64,000 nucleotides of DNA from Synaphobranchus kaupii (GCA_029718625.1 CM056376.1:88727675-88791674), one strand, 5' to 3'. Shown: positions 27,901 through 42,900, numbered from the stretch's first letter. Notes: a model not told the origin generated them from the sequence alone. Made by a program: numbers and translations.

Positions 27901-30900
27901 CTAAGACAGCGAACATAAATCTCATCCATTAGCATTAGCAATCTCCATAGGACCAATTCTGAGACCAACTACTTAGTCATGGGATAAGCAATGTGAGGGT
28001 CTTGTGATCATCAATATATTGAATTATGAATACTAAAAATATGAATAGTTTAGGCCAATTAAAAGCCAGCTTCTGGATGTTGGATACCTTGGAGCCAATA
28101 TACATTACATGGCCAAAGGTATATGGACACCTGCTCATCCAACATCTCATTCCAAAATCATGGCCATTAATATGGAGTTGGTCCCCATTTGCTGCTATAA
28201 CAGCCTCCACTCTCCTGGGAAGGCGTTCCACTAGATGCTGGAACATTGACGTGTGCATTTGTTTCCATTCAGTCAGAAGAGAATTAGTGAGGTTGGGCAC
28301 TGATGTGGGGCTATCAGGCCTGGCTCGCAGTCGGCTTTCCAATTGATCCCAATGGTGTTTGATGGGGTTGAGGTGAGGGCTCTGTGCAGGCCAGTCAAGT
28401 TCTTCCATACCAATCTCAACAAACCATGTATGGGCCTTTATTTGTGCACGGGGGCATTGTCATTCTGAAACAGGAAAGGGCCTTCCCCAAACTGTTGCCA
28501 CAAAGTTGGAAACCAGAATCGTCTAGAATGTCATTGTATGCTGTAATGTTAAGATTTTCCTTCACTGGAACTAAGGAGCCTAGCCTGAACCATGAAAAAC
28601 AGCCCCAGACCAAGGGGTGTCCACATACTTTTGGCTATATAGTGTAAAACCTGACAGACCATTTAGACTTGAATACAGAGCATTGTTTTCGTCCATACTA
28701 GAAGAGATAAATGCATGGATGACTCTTTGTATCACTGAAAGGCGAAGACACCGCCTACTTTAAAGCTGAAAGCTACTTGAACAAATCTTTTTAAAAATAA
28801 GTTTTTTTGTTTCTCATTATTTGGAACTTTGTCAACCAATTCAGAGGGCAGAAATTCAGAGTGAGAACCAGGACTTTTAACAGAGTAGAAGTTTTGCAAC
28901 ATCCAATGTTAATCTTAGTGTTTTTTATTTGTCTTTAAGACAATTAAGAAGGATGGCTATTTTACTTGAGTCACCAGGTGTAGAATGTCAGTTTTTTTTT
29001 TTTTGGCTGAATTTTACCAGTCACATCATATTAATCCCCTTACAATTTCAAAAAGTGTCATAGGATAGTTAATGACCAGAGTCAGAGCCCCCGGGCCTGT
29101 ATCATGAAGCAGGCTAAGTCAGTTAGCTAGATAATTGTGCTAAGTAAAACCCAGAACAGTCGTTTTGCTTCATATTATGTTCCATATTTGTGGGGTTTCT
29201 GGGTTTTACTCCACACAGTTATCCAGCTAACCAACTTAGCCTGCTTTGTGAGCACAATTCCCCCATCACTCTGAAGGGGCATTGGGATTCTATTTGAATG
29301 AAGAGTGGTCCACCAATGCTTCCTGCAGAAACTTAGTATTCCCAGGGGGTCTCCCATCTAAGTTCTAACTACGGCCATACCTGCTTTGCTTCAGCAGTTT
29401 GACATGGGAAGGGAACAGGGTGGTATGGCACGCCTTATGCACACGCTGCACGGTCATGGCGCTTGTTTGACACGCTAAATTGATACAGCTTGTGACTGCT
29501 GTTGAATGGATTGACCGTTGGCCTCTCTGGAATTAAGCAGGGAAGTGAGGCCAATATTGGACCGAAAGAGAAACGTGTTCGAGGAAGGAGGAACGCCCCC
29601 TGGCCAGAGTACATGGTAAGCAAAGATCCTGAGTATTTTTCATTCTGTGGGAGTATATAATATAGTATGACAAGACCAATGCTTAATGATGCAACAAGAG
29701 TTTTATTACATTTTAGTAAAAAAAGGTTATATTTTGACTAAATGTAATGAAACTATTTTTGCATCAAAATCTATTTTTGCATCTGAAGGCGCAGTTTTAA
29801 GTGTGCGGTTTCAGCATTGGGGCTTGACATAGAAAGCATTTCCCTCCTAGTTCTTTCTTTTTTCATGTTTCCTTATCTTGCCATAACCAGCACCTCACTG
29901 ATAAAGACACGTTTGTGCACACGACTTTCTTGTATATTCTAATAATTCTAATGTATATATTTTTTGTATGACATAAAGAAGTTTGCAGCATTTTCTATTA
30001 GCGACGATGTTGAAAGCGCATTGCTTGTCAAATACATTTTTATAGATGCACTTACTGCACCAAAGAAAGTTGTTACTTTAGTCAGGCTGTCTAGATGTTT
30101 CTTTTTTCTTTTGCAATTTTCCTCATCTCAGAGCCACATGAATGGATGCGTTTCGTTGCTATAGTTTGCCTTGTCAAAGAGGATCGGGCAGACTAGCAGC
30201 AAATAAATTGAAATGATGCTAGCAGCAAGTGTTTTGATGTGGGTCAGACGAGGTCATCGAGGAGTAGCTAAAGAAAAATATTGTCATCACTGGAAGGGGA
30301 AAAAAAGCTGAATGGGGAAACTACTGGGTAGGCGGTTCTTTTATTCACTGTGGGGATTTTTATTTAAAAAATAATTTTCAATTTACGATTGAGGCGAGGC
30401 CCCTTTCACTGGAAACGAATGAAACATAGCAAAGGTCACCTATGCAGGTGACTTTGAGATAATTGTGAAAGGAGGTTTCTTTTTGTGGGGTACGCATATA
30501 AAGGTTGGGTCTTCATAGCCAACATACAGTATCCTATTTGAGAGATCAAGAGAACAATTTGATCAAGATGCAAGAGATATTTATGGCATGCACGTGAAGC
30601 ATCCAGGACTGAGTTTTGAAATTTGCTTTCGGTCAGCGGTTCTCAAACTCGGTCCTCGGGGACCACTGTGTATGCTGGTTTTCGTTCCAACCACAATTGC
30701 AATCCCAAAATCCTAACAAGCTGTTCATTTTTCTTAATTAGTTGCTTTTCATGTTTAGAGGGATTATTTACCCTCTTAAGCCACATCATGTCAGAAATAG
30801 CTATGCATGCCACGAAGAATAAAAATTCCCATGTTCCTACTGTGCTTATTGGGCTGTTTTGCAAATAGGTAACATTTTTTTTAAACTGATCAAATTAATG

Positions 30901-33900
30901 ACTGGGGTGAATCAATTGGCTCCTAATTAGGTAGTTGAAAATGTGAGTTTTTAAGTTCCCTCATCAAGTTTTTCTTAAATGTATTAACACTGCAAGTTTG
31001 GCTCGTTATCATTTTCTTTGTCTTTTTTTCCATTATTTATCAAATGGTTAGTTTTAGTGGCCATATATCCACAATTTCACCAATTAGGAGCCTATTGATT
31101 CACCTCAGTCTTTAATTTTATTTAATAAAATAAAATTAATTTGGTCAGTTAAAAAATGTTTTGTTTTTTTTGCCCCTTTTTGTAATTATTTGCAATATAG
31201 CACAATGAGAATATTGTACTTTTATTATTCATGACATGCATAGCTATTGCTAACATAATGTGGCTTAAGAGGGTAAATAATCCCTCTAAATTTGACAAGC
31301 ACCTAATTAAGAACAATTGACATCTTGTTAAAATTCCGGGATTCCAATTGTGGTTGGAACGAAAACCAGCATACACAGTGGTCCCCGAGAGTTTGGGAAC
31401 CACTGCTTTAGGTCAGGCTACTCCAAAAGTTTTACGTGGTGAATTTAAACATTCCCCATGACACATCCTGGTCTATTCCAGGCCTACATGCCTGGGACGG
31501 CCGGAGGAAGAAATCGCTACCAGCGGGGACAACAAGTAAATAAACATTGTCACCTTTTTTTACTTTGTAAAGTGTTTTTCCTCCTCTTTGAAGTCACATT
31601 AATCTGAAGGGAAAGGTTGTGGTTTAGAGGTAGATGGATTTGGAAAAGGTTTTGATAAAGAATAAAAAACTGCAATCTTAAAATGATGAGGCTCCATAGG
31701 CTGGAAGGCCCATTGTTGTCAACGAACATTGTTGCATGCATCAAACATTCATATCTTTTCTGTTTAGTCTCAGTCTGGAGCTGGAGGATGGAAGGAACGG
31801 AATGTAAGCCAGTTTATTCTCTCTCTGATTAACTCAAGTTCTCCACAGGTAATTCAACATATTTACATATTGAAGGGATATCCAGTTGTTTCAATATTAT
31901 CAATCTTATTTGCTTTCGTTCTGGAAGAAGAAGCACTCGGTTCCTGAACCAGAGCATCACCGCCCTGTACATCAGACACAGACTGAGATGGAGGGGGAGA
32001 CAGAGGGAGAGACTGAGACTGAGATAGACTGGGAGAGAGAGGGAGAAACAGAGACTGAGATAGACTATGAGACGGAGAGAGAAACTGAGACTGAGATAGA
32101 CTATGAGACGCAGAGAGAAACTGAGACTGAGATAGACTGGGAGACAGAGGGAGAAACTGAGACTGAGTTAGACTATGAGACGGAGGGAGAAACTGAGACT
32201 GAGATAGACTGGGAGACAGAGAGAGAGACTGAGATAGAGGGAGAGACAGAGAGAGAAACTGAGACTGAGATAGAGGGGGAGATTGAAAGAGAGACTCAGC
32301 CAGGGACGGAGACAGATACACAGGACAGTGAGACTATAGGAGAGGAGGAGACAGAAACAGAGGATGAGATCGACCTAGATGGGGAGGTAGAGAGTGACTG
32401 GAATGAGCTGGAGAAAGAGATGGAGGGAGAGGGGTCCGAACTGGAAAATGAGATGGAGCGAAAGAGAGACAGGTTAGAGATGGAGAGAGAGAGAGAAGAG
32501 GAGCTGGAAATGGAGAGACAGAGAATGGAATGGGAAAGAGAGAGAGAAGAGGAGCTGGAGGAAATGGAGAGGGAAAGAGAGGGAGGGCCACACACGAGGA
32601 CAGAGGCACCTTATGACTATTTAAAGGTAAGGATGTTGTATCCCTTTCCCCATATTTGCATACAAATATGAGCTATGGGCTCACAAATATTAGTTTCTAT
32701 ATTCATAATTGAAATCCGGTGGATTCATCCATCATCTGCAAACAAATGATATCTAAATATGTACTTGGGTGTACGTGCGCTTGCTTGTTTGCGGATGTAT
32801 TCATCTCTGTGTGTTTCTTTGAAAAGGGTGCTCCTGGTGAAAATGGACTCCCTGGAGAAAAGGTGCATCTCTTGTTATTTAGTATTGCATAGTTGTATAG
32901 TTTGGTATCCTTGAAAAAAAACATGATTGTCTTCAGCCTTAAGAGAGAATCTGTGTACATACGTATATCCGTTTTTAATATTGCTTTCATTTACTTAAGA
33001 ATCAAACCGACTTTGACAAACTGTGAGTCATGGCTTTGGAAGGTACACAGAACTTTTACACATCGCTTGCTGTCATGCCAATGATTCACTCCTCTCTCAG
33101 CTGTGTCCTCTAACATCACACGTTGACGTTCCCATTCAGAATGTCGGGAAATTGCTTCTGCCACTCAACAAAATGGAAGTCATGAAATATTCCATGGACT
33201 GGTCCTGTCTTCTGCCTTTGAAGTGCACAGCATTCTATTTTTACCCATCTGTGACGGATGAGCTTAATGTCGATATTAATTATCCTTTCAGCTTTTTTCA
33301 TTGGTACCAAAGATATCTTGTTAACTCATGTTACTTTCTTTTCAACATCACTTCTGTTACTTTGTACACATAGAAAATGTGCACTGGAAATGGTATTCCA
33401 TGGCAGTAATGGAATAAAATACGTTTTTAATATTTTACTATGTTGTTAATTTTTGTTTTTAATAAAGGGAGGAATTGGAGAAAGGGGACAAAAGGTACGA
33501 TAAATTACATTTGCTATTTTTTACATTCTTTTCTGAATCCTAATCTCACAAGTGTTTTTAGAATGCCAAACTTTACATAACCAATGGTGGTTGGAACAAG
33601 CATTGTGTTTTTGTGTTACCGTGGAGCTTGTGTTTCTAGGGGGAGCCTGGGATTGGCTATCGAGGTCCAATTGGACAGGCTGGCCCCCCAGGACAAAAGG
33701 TAAATTTCTCTGTTACAAAATGAGACTCAAAACCATAACAAACAGCTTATACTCCACAATATAGACTAAGAAGTATACAGCCATATAATACTCAATATAG
33801 CAAATCACAAGGTTAACTAACCTTATACTCTATTATGAAGACCAAAACAAGATTTTGACCTCATACTCATGTGCTGTATACTATCATAAGCAATCACTTA

Positions 33901-36900
33901 ATAAAAATATGTTTTAAAAACATAGCATAAGATAACCAAACTGTCAGTCATGTAATAACCAAGAGCTTTGTCTCACAAGTTCAAAAATAGCTCTCTACAT
34001 CCTATAGCAAGCCAACTACTGCAGAATCTTCCAACCTAATAGCTTTTCTTCATACAAGCAACACCATGGTAAATTAGCCTGACTGGCATGATCTGTCCAT
34101 TACCCAATCTGGTCTGCGGGTAAGTCTGGGGAGAATAAAATAAACATTCTTGAAGGTCAGGAAGCTGATTCCATATTCTCATCTTCAAAAACCCTGGTAA
34201 ATAAAAGTGTTAGGTCAGCCTAAGTCCACACTTCACACACGTCAAAGAACAGATGTAATGGCCAGAGGGGAGATGATGCAGGTGCTCTGTGTCTGCCCCA
34301 TCGGCACCCATTTTTGTTCACTGCCCATAACCTTTTCAGTCTGTTAGCTCACATTAGCGAAAGTTCACGGTCAAGAGAAAAAAAGTTTGATCATGTTTGC
34401 AAAAGTTAGTCGACGTTAGCCAACGTTCATCTTGTTGAAAGGACATGAGGGGAGAGTGCTAATACTGACATCGCTGAAGCCGGTGCTTGTTTATCTCCAT
34501 CTGTCTGTCTTTCGGTCTGTCTGTCCATCTGCCTGTTTGCGTGAATGGGCAGGGAGAGCCCGGAGAACCAGGACCGCCGGGTGCCCAAGGCATCCAGGGT
34601 ATTCGTGGCAACCCTGGGATCTCAGGCTTCCAGGGTCAAAGGGGACCACATGGCAACCCAGGGGAACCTGGAACAGTAGTGAGTGAGGCCTACTGTGTAT
34701 ACTCAGAAAAGGTCCAGTTACCATAGCGATGCGTCCAACACAACCCCTTTCCACCTGTGTTTATGTCAGACCATGAGTATTGTTAAATTCCCATTGGAGT
34801 TAAAGTAATTGCTTCCCATTTGTGTTGACTGCTGAAATCTCATACTCCATGTTGCACTTCTTAATCTGACCTGTGGGATTTCTCTTCTTATGTTGGTTGT
34901 ATAGTGCAAAAGTGTGTTACCGTGCATGTCATTTTTAGTGGTGTTATTCTGTGATTTATTTTTCTGTGATTAATCTCTTGTTAATAATGACTTTTTTTTG
35001 GTGTGTTCATGTTCAGGTGAACTCTAAATGAACTCTGAGTGATCTCTAAAGTACAGTACATTTGGAACTAAGTCAGTATCATGTTGCAGCGAATACTAAA
35101 ATATTAATATCAGCAGTAATTAATATAAAACTATATTTGCATATTAATGCAAGTGCATGCACATTTGTAAAAAGTAACTTGAAACATTATCCCGGGACAG
35201 GATAGGTTAATTTAATTCAATCAGGTTATTCCAGGGTTCAGAGTAATTTAAACATGTCATTCATCCTACCAGCTTCATTCACATACAGAGGTCTGTGACT
35301 CAGCTCTGTTACAGAAATTAATCGCATCTAATTCCTCTGCAGATTATACTGCATAATGACACATTAATATTGGGGAAATGGAACAATTATGCGTATCATC
35401 TTTTTAAAAAAAAAAAATATTATTCAGAGCCTCACAGAATGTTGTCCAGTGATTATGAGGCTAACTCTGCCATGCTGATTTGACAAAGAAATGACATGAA
35501 GTCTTGAGTGATTCTCAAAACCCTTGTGCTATGCTCCTCCTGCTATCGCTGCCCATCTCCCATAGCAGAGGAGTGAATGGGATTTAGCTCAGCAGAAACA
35601 GTGGCTAAACAGAAATATTATCATAACAGGTAAATGGATGACCACAGTGGGAAGCAACCATAGTGGAATTACAGTGACCATGTTGTAATGTTCCCATGAA
35701 TCTCAGAAACACAGGATAGAGAGACAGATAGAGAGAGAGAGAATAAGGTATTTAAATATTAGGAAGGGAGAGCAGATTGGAACTGCGATGAAATGAATGT
35801 GTACACCATAGGCCTGGTCCGTCAAGGAAGAGGCAAAGTGATACCACGCAGCATGACTCGCTCGCCCTCTCTCTCTCGCTCTCTTGCGCTCCCTTGCCTC
35901 CAGGGTGATCGGGGGAGGAGGGGAAAGAACGGATCACCGGGACCTCCAGGTGCAGGTGGCGCTCCCGGAAAACAGGTATAGCGATGCACCTGAGGATTCA
36001 GCCCGACCTTCACCATCATGCTCATTATTTTCCTGTTTGTATGTGTATGCATGCATACATGCATGTGTGTGACTTTTGGCATATTCTTATCTCCTGTGGT
36101 TATTCTTTTCTGTAGGGCCTGTCGGGACCAGCTGGGGCAAAAGGTTACAAGGTAAAATTTTAATTTGATAATCACTGGAGAGCACATAGTAAAGTCGTTC
36201 ATTACATTACATTTTGGTATTTAGCGGATGGTCTTATCCAGACATCATCTCCCATTCCCTTTAAAAGCCACCTGCGTTTGCACCTTGGCATTTGATCATT
36301 TGAGAGCAATTTACAGCTGGCGAAACAAATCTGCTCATGCAAGAGGTTAAAGCGTGTGCAGAGAATATATGGCATTACAATTCTCAGAATGAATTGTGTA
36401 ATGTGCGACAAATTTGTTTTCATTTCTAATTGTTTGTTTCATTGATCATAATAATGATCCATATAGCCTATTGCTTGCTGGCACGCTTTAACTGCCCGCA
36501 CAAGCTTGCTTCGCCAGCTGTAAATCACTATTTTCACAGTCTTACCTTCAGCCATCATATTAGCAAGCTACCAAGATGCAAACGCAGATGGCTTTTAAAG
36601 GGAATGGGATATGACATTTTGATTGGTTTATTGCATGTTACACACAAGTCACACCTATAATTAATGAAGAGACTAAGGCTGCGTCCCAATCCAGTTTTTG
36701 CTCCACCCTCGTAAACTTCACTTGCAAACTTCACTTGGGAGGATGTGACGCACATACCAATAAAACAGGAGTATACACTTGCGTTTAGCGAGTGGGAGGG
36801 AGCGAGGGCGGAGCGGGTTATTTGAATTGACATGCACTTCACCCCATCTATACTCGGAAGTTAACCTTGCTGCTGCACAGTGGCGTATTGTGGGATCTCA

Positions 36901-39900
36901 GATCATGTTAAACGTCTGTCACCGTAGCCTACCTTTAAACGGATGAAACTCTTAACCTGTTTACGTTAATTATCAGTCAAGCAATTGATTTACTGAATAA
37001 CAAATGTCAATACATACAGCAAGTTTTGTGGGCTAGCATATTTCATAAAATTGTATAGCATGTAAATATGTAGGACAGCCCATGCGCTGGAATAAACCAT
37101 TTAAACAGAACATTCTCAACGTGTTTCCATTTATTTTTCTTGCTTATGTCAATCAAACAAATTCCCTGAATAATCAGGAGCAATTATGTAGCCTATGGGC
37201 TAATGATTAACAATTGACAATGACAAAGAGATAACTAACGTGAGATTGTTTAATAAGACCATGGTCACCTCACGCCTGGACTACTGCAACTCCCTGCTCG
37301 CAAGCCTACTGGCCTGCGCCATTCTGCCTCTTCAACTGATCCAGAATGCAGCTGCCCAGCTTGTGTTCAACCTCCCGAAATTTTCCCATGTAACCCCCCT
37401 GCTGAGGTCACTCCACTGGCTGCCAGTTGCAGCCAGGATCAGGTTCAACGTTCTGACCCTGGCCTACACGGCAGCCAATAGGACAGGCCCCGCCTACCTG
37501 CAGGACTTAATCCAGAACTATGTTCCTGCTCGACCACTTCGCTCTTCTACAGCAGGGCGACTCGCACTTCCCCCCCTCCGTGTCAACGGCTCTCACTCGT
37601 CCCGACTGCGGAGCTTTTCCACCTTAGCTCCTCAGTGGTGGAATGAACTTCCCATTCCCCTACATTCTGCTCGAACCCTGCCTGCATTCCGTCGAGGCCT
37701 GAAGACTCACTTCTTCAGACTCCACCTTGACTGATATTCTAACCTAGAAATATCAGTTCCCTGTGTTTACTAGTTCCCTGTGTTTTCCTGTCTGTTTGTT
37801 ATAGTTTATAATAGTATTTAGAATAGAAGTGTAGTATAGCTGATTTACCCACAGCTTACTGTGAACTACAGTCAACGTTCATTACTAGGGATAGCTGCTA
37901 CATTATGGGAAGGATGTGCTTTGTCTTGTCTGTTCTGTAGTGATCTTGATGACGTCTCTGTATGCACTTATTGTACGTCGCTTTGGATAAAAGCGTCTGC
38001 TAAATGAATGTAATGTAATATAAGGGTCGCAATAATTCTGAATAATTAACTGGCAAAAATCCCAACGTTTTCTCTGAGTTGCACGTTAGCATTGCGTTTT
38101 CTCCTCATCACGTTAAAGAATGTCATTAATTTAAGACGGCACTCGATTTATTCAAAACGATTTAAACATTAGAAAGCATAAATCGCTGGAGCCAGCGTTC
38201 AGCGCAATGCATGCTTTCAAGCTAGAAAAACGAATTTACCCAAATATGTGCTGTTCATTGATCACTTCCATGACATGGGCTATTAACGCATTTTGCGTCA
38301 GCACAAATATGGATATCGGCTAGTAAAATGCTGCACAAGTTTATTTACCTATTCGTCTTGGTTATTGAGAAATTAAATCGTTTGATTAGGCTATCTGGTA
38401 AATTATACCCGAATCTACTCACCAGGTGACTTTACTGCTGCCCTGCAATCTGAGAGCACAGAGGATTGGGTTAACTAGTTCAATTAAGGAGGTGATTACA
38501 ATCAGGTGGTTAAAAACATTCAGAATACATTTATTTCAGAATAGTCACATACGTACAGTATAGGCATAATACGCATAAAATAAGTAGCCTAATGTATTTA
38601 ACTCGATCCACTTTGCCGCTAGTGATGAGACGTATCCGTCCCAATTACACTTTACATGTAGCATCGCAAGTACCCGGGATGTTGATGGAGTGGGCTCCCT
38701 TACGTTTCACATATACAGTGCTGCTTGAAAGTTTGTGAACCCTTTAGAAGTTTCTGTATATCTGCATAAATTAGATCTAAAATGTGATCACATCTTCATC
38801 TAAGTCCTACAATTTGATAAAGTGAACCCAGCTCAACAAAAGACATTATTCTTTTATCATTTATTTATTGAGCAAAATTATCCAACATTAAATGCTTTGT
38901 TGGAAAAAGTATGTGAAGCCTTGGATCATATGTATTTTTAAAGTATCATATTTAATATTTGGTTGCATATCCTTTGCATGCTGTTACTTCCTGAAGTCTG
39001 TGACCCATCAATATCATAAGACTCTCAATATCCTATTTCCAGGTACTGTTACAAGCGATACTATAACCTCTCTGCATTTGAATGGATCTCTATGGGAATT
39101 TGGGGGTGAGACTAGATTCAGCTGTAAATTACACTGGTACAGTATGGAACACATGACTGGCTAAATGGCTGTAAGTCATCCAGGGAATCAAGGTATCAAA
39201 TGAGCCCCAAGCAGAGCGATACTTTACGTTACCTACGAATGTAGTGCCAGCACTGGTCGACTACAACAACAATGGCCACGTTCACTCCGCCACCGTACTT
39301 CCACAGAGAATATAGGTCAGCACAAAGTCAAGGATTCAACGATAGTTTGACTTCACAAATGATAGTATAAACACTCAAAATAACCCCGATAGACTGTTGT
39401 CGTATTTTATTTGCTTTGGGTGCACTGTGAAGTGTTTAAGTGTGTTTGGTAGTGGATGCTACCGGTTACCTTAAAGTTGCGCTAGCATTAGCAACGTGTG
39501 TATGTCCAAAAGAAGGGACAGCATGGAATTAGCTGAAAATGGTTTCCATCAATCAACTACATCATGGGTAAGTCGTAATTGAGACATTATGTCCAAAATT
39601 CCGAACTATCCCTTTAAGTCACGCAGAACCTTGAATTACAAGCCCATTATGCTACACTGCGACCCTTACAAATTTTAATTGAGAAGCGCAAGAAAACGTG
39701 GCAAATGTCAAATTTATGTCACTTTATGCAGCAGCTATGAGCATTACATGGCCTAATTTCTGCCTTTGTCTAACCACCAGGGAGACAGTGGCCCAGGGGA
39801 ACCAGGAAACAGAGGTGTGGCTGGGCTCCCAGGTCGAAGGGTAAGATGTCAGGGGAAAAGTTACTTGAATTGTAGTCAGGCGATTTTAGAGGAATATAGC

Positions 39901-42900
39901 GTGTGAAATAAGTGTCAAATGTTGCACATGAAAACTACTTTTTAGCCTAAATACTAAATACTTAACAAAAACATGGAAACACCACAGTGAAGTTGTTAAA
40001 CAACGTAAACTAAAACTTAAACTTTAGGTTGTTGATTAAATTGGCTGCTTTCCCTCGCCGTCAACTGGTCTTCAGTTGCTCAAATGTTTTTCTTTGCCCT
40101 TGCTCACAAATGCATGTATGGACATTGTGGTCCTGGAGTGTGCTCTTCTGTCCCTTTGCTGATGATATCCTTCCCTTGCAGTTCCATGCTGATATAACTA
40201 GACACTGTTTCCCATGAAAGAACAATGAACCTCCTGCCAAAAACCGTCACCTCTCAGAGTGATCAGTCGCATCTTGCAGCTGGGCCTGTCTGTTTATACG
40301 TGATCCTATGCATTTGCTTAATTAATGAGTGAGCCAGACCTGCGCGGTCACCTCTGCTTTACATATCTCGTAAACTTTGATTAGTAGCCTTGATATTTAA
40401 TTGCTTGAAATTCAATTAAGCCCCTCTTATAGTTGGAGACTGGCTTTTGTTGGAGAGACCAGCATCTATAGTGTTCTTAATACTGGCATGCCTAATTCTA
40501 AATCTGGGCTACCAGTATCAAAACTATCAGTACTGATATACAGGTTTTCTTAGTCATGCAGGACAACCAACTGAAAATTTATGTTTTACAATGCATCACA
40601 TTCTATGGGTAGCCTATTTATCTACACACCTGTAACGCCATTATGAGGCTGTAAACATCAGAACTCACATACAGTACACTATATTTTACCTGTTCAGGCC
40701 GTACCTTCATTTCATACTTTACTTATTCCAAAGTGGCACACTTCTGTTTCATCCAAATATTTTTTCATATGCTTAATGACATCTAAGTTGAATTCAACAT
40801 AGAATATCTTTTTGCTTCCTTGCCTGTCTGTTAGCTGCCTACCATAGCTTATGTTAGCTAGACTACAATGGGAAAACAAACCACTCCCCTGTTATCACAG
40901 TGATATACTTTCTCTATCATGGGGACATGATTTTATTTACATTTTTATGTTTTTGTTGCCAGATATGAAAAGAGACCAGCTCTTGTGAGAGATGGTGTCT
41001 AATGGAAGTTTTACAGCAGGCTACTGGTTGTCCTTCATTGAAATTCGGATTGGCTCTGGAGTTGTTTAAACATTTTCTCTTTCAATAACACAGGGTGAAA
41101 GGGGAGTTGCTGGTGTAAAAGGCTCTGATGGACATATAGTGAGTCAGAATTACATTACATTAAATATTCTGTTCGTATCCAGGAACAAGCATCCCTCTTA
41201 TGTCAAAAAAGAGAATAAGTGCAATAGTGCATTAATGTGTAGATACGTGTAAATTCTTGATGCTAGGTATTTGGTCTAGAGTGCAGTATAATATACAGGC
41301 ATTCTGTGTAGCTGTAGCTAACACATGTACTCTGTTGCTATTCTGTTGTTTTCTCCTTCTTTTCATCCAGGGTCCCAAAGGGTTCCCTGGCTTTAAAGGA
41401 GAGAAGGTGAGCCTGACTTCCTCTACAGTTTCCAGCTCCATTCCAGCTTTCATTAGAGGAGGGAAGATGGTTAAAAGAAGCAGGCTGAGTAGTGTCTCAG
41501 CACAGCTGGAATACTGTGCATCTGACCGTGGTTTTAAATATTAATATCCATGCTGGGCTTCTCAGCACTTCCACAGTTTCAAGCCTTCCCTCCTCTTTGA
41601 TAGAGGATCTGCAGCTCTGACATGAGTCCAGAAGCTTCTCTCCTTTTCTTCGAGCTGTCATCGTGTCTCCTGCCCTCTCTGTGCAAACTCTTTTTGTGAG
41701 CCACTCTCTTTCAACCTGTTCCAACATGTCAAGCTCATGCTGCTATGGGTCATTGCCGCTATGGGTCATTGCATTAAGGAGAAGTGATGGTGCCTCAATT
41801 TGGCTAGAATACTGTAATCTCACTTCTGATCATGAAGTGACTAACTTGGAGAGAATAGAGACATTTGCACATAGTTAGGAAAATGACTTGAGTAAATGTT
41901 GGCTTGAGTAAATGTTGGGGTTTCACAATGTGCTGGAATGTAACAAATGACTACAGGACCAAAGATGGGCCTCATTCACCAATCACTCTACGAAGAAATT
42001 TCTTCTTAAGACTTTCTTTAAAATGATTTACAAATATTTCGGGATTATCTGATGCTTGCGTTCTGAGCTTCTGTTCTACCCAAGAAAAAATTCCAAATAA
42101 TAAAACATTGGTGAATGCCAGAATGTTCATAAAAACGTTTTATAGAACGTCTTAAGAACAAATTTACTTGTAGAATGTTTGGTGAATGAGGCCCAATTAT
42201 TATTCTATAGGTGATTCAAGGTGATTCTTCTATAAGCTGATTAAAGGGTAATTTTACCCATGTCGAATTTTATAATACAGCACAACCTCCGAGATACAAA
42301 CCTCAGAGTTACTGACTCACCGGTCAAAGGAACAGCTTTGCAATTTTCACCTTTTCAAGCTTTTTATTATACATGCATAACTTCTCTTCGTTATTATCAC
42401 CAATGTAAAAAAAAAAAGCATTAAACAGCAGTGAGTCACACATTCCACTGATTAAATAACTGGAAATTTTTTGGACCTAGCATAATGAATAATAAAGGAT
42501 GATACTTTCTTGTCAACTGAACACGTTAACTGACAGAATTTATTCATTCTCGGTGCTGGAAGCAGTTTAAGCTGAGCTGGGTAATCAAAAGTTGCATGCG
42601 CATCTGCAGACTACCACTCCCCCAGGGGGAGAATCATTCTTAACTTGTGCTTTACTCACTGGGTCCCCCGTGCCTCCTTCTAGTGCTTTTCTTAGTCAAT
42701 AACTTTCAGTTTCTCTGAAATCGAGCCAAATAGGCTGCAGGGTTCTCCCCAGATTCACAGAGTGATGGGGGGGTGATAAAAAAATGATTACAGAACAATT
42801 CCATGTTTATAATGACTTTACTTTATAAACTTTTTAAAAACTAGTTGAAGGCATATGAAAAACATATGTCCAGACTGGTACAGTAGGAGCATAACGGTAC

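Noticed and set aside
30623..31403. Two similar proteins on opposite strands
   Set aside because: They are the two inverted arms of one hAT-like element.
32296..32595. Ser-rich minus-strand frame opposite exon 40
   Set aside because: Shadow of the Glu-rich repeats on the coding strand; no independent signals.
36822..37240. Possible extra Gly-X-Y exon in the large intron 46
   Set aside because: No run of Gly every third codon with flanking splice sites found on reading through 36152-39780.
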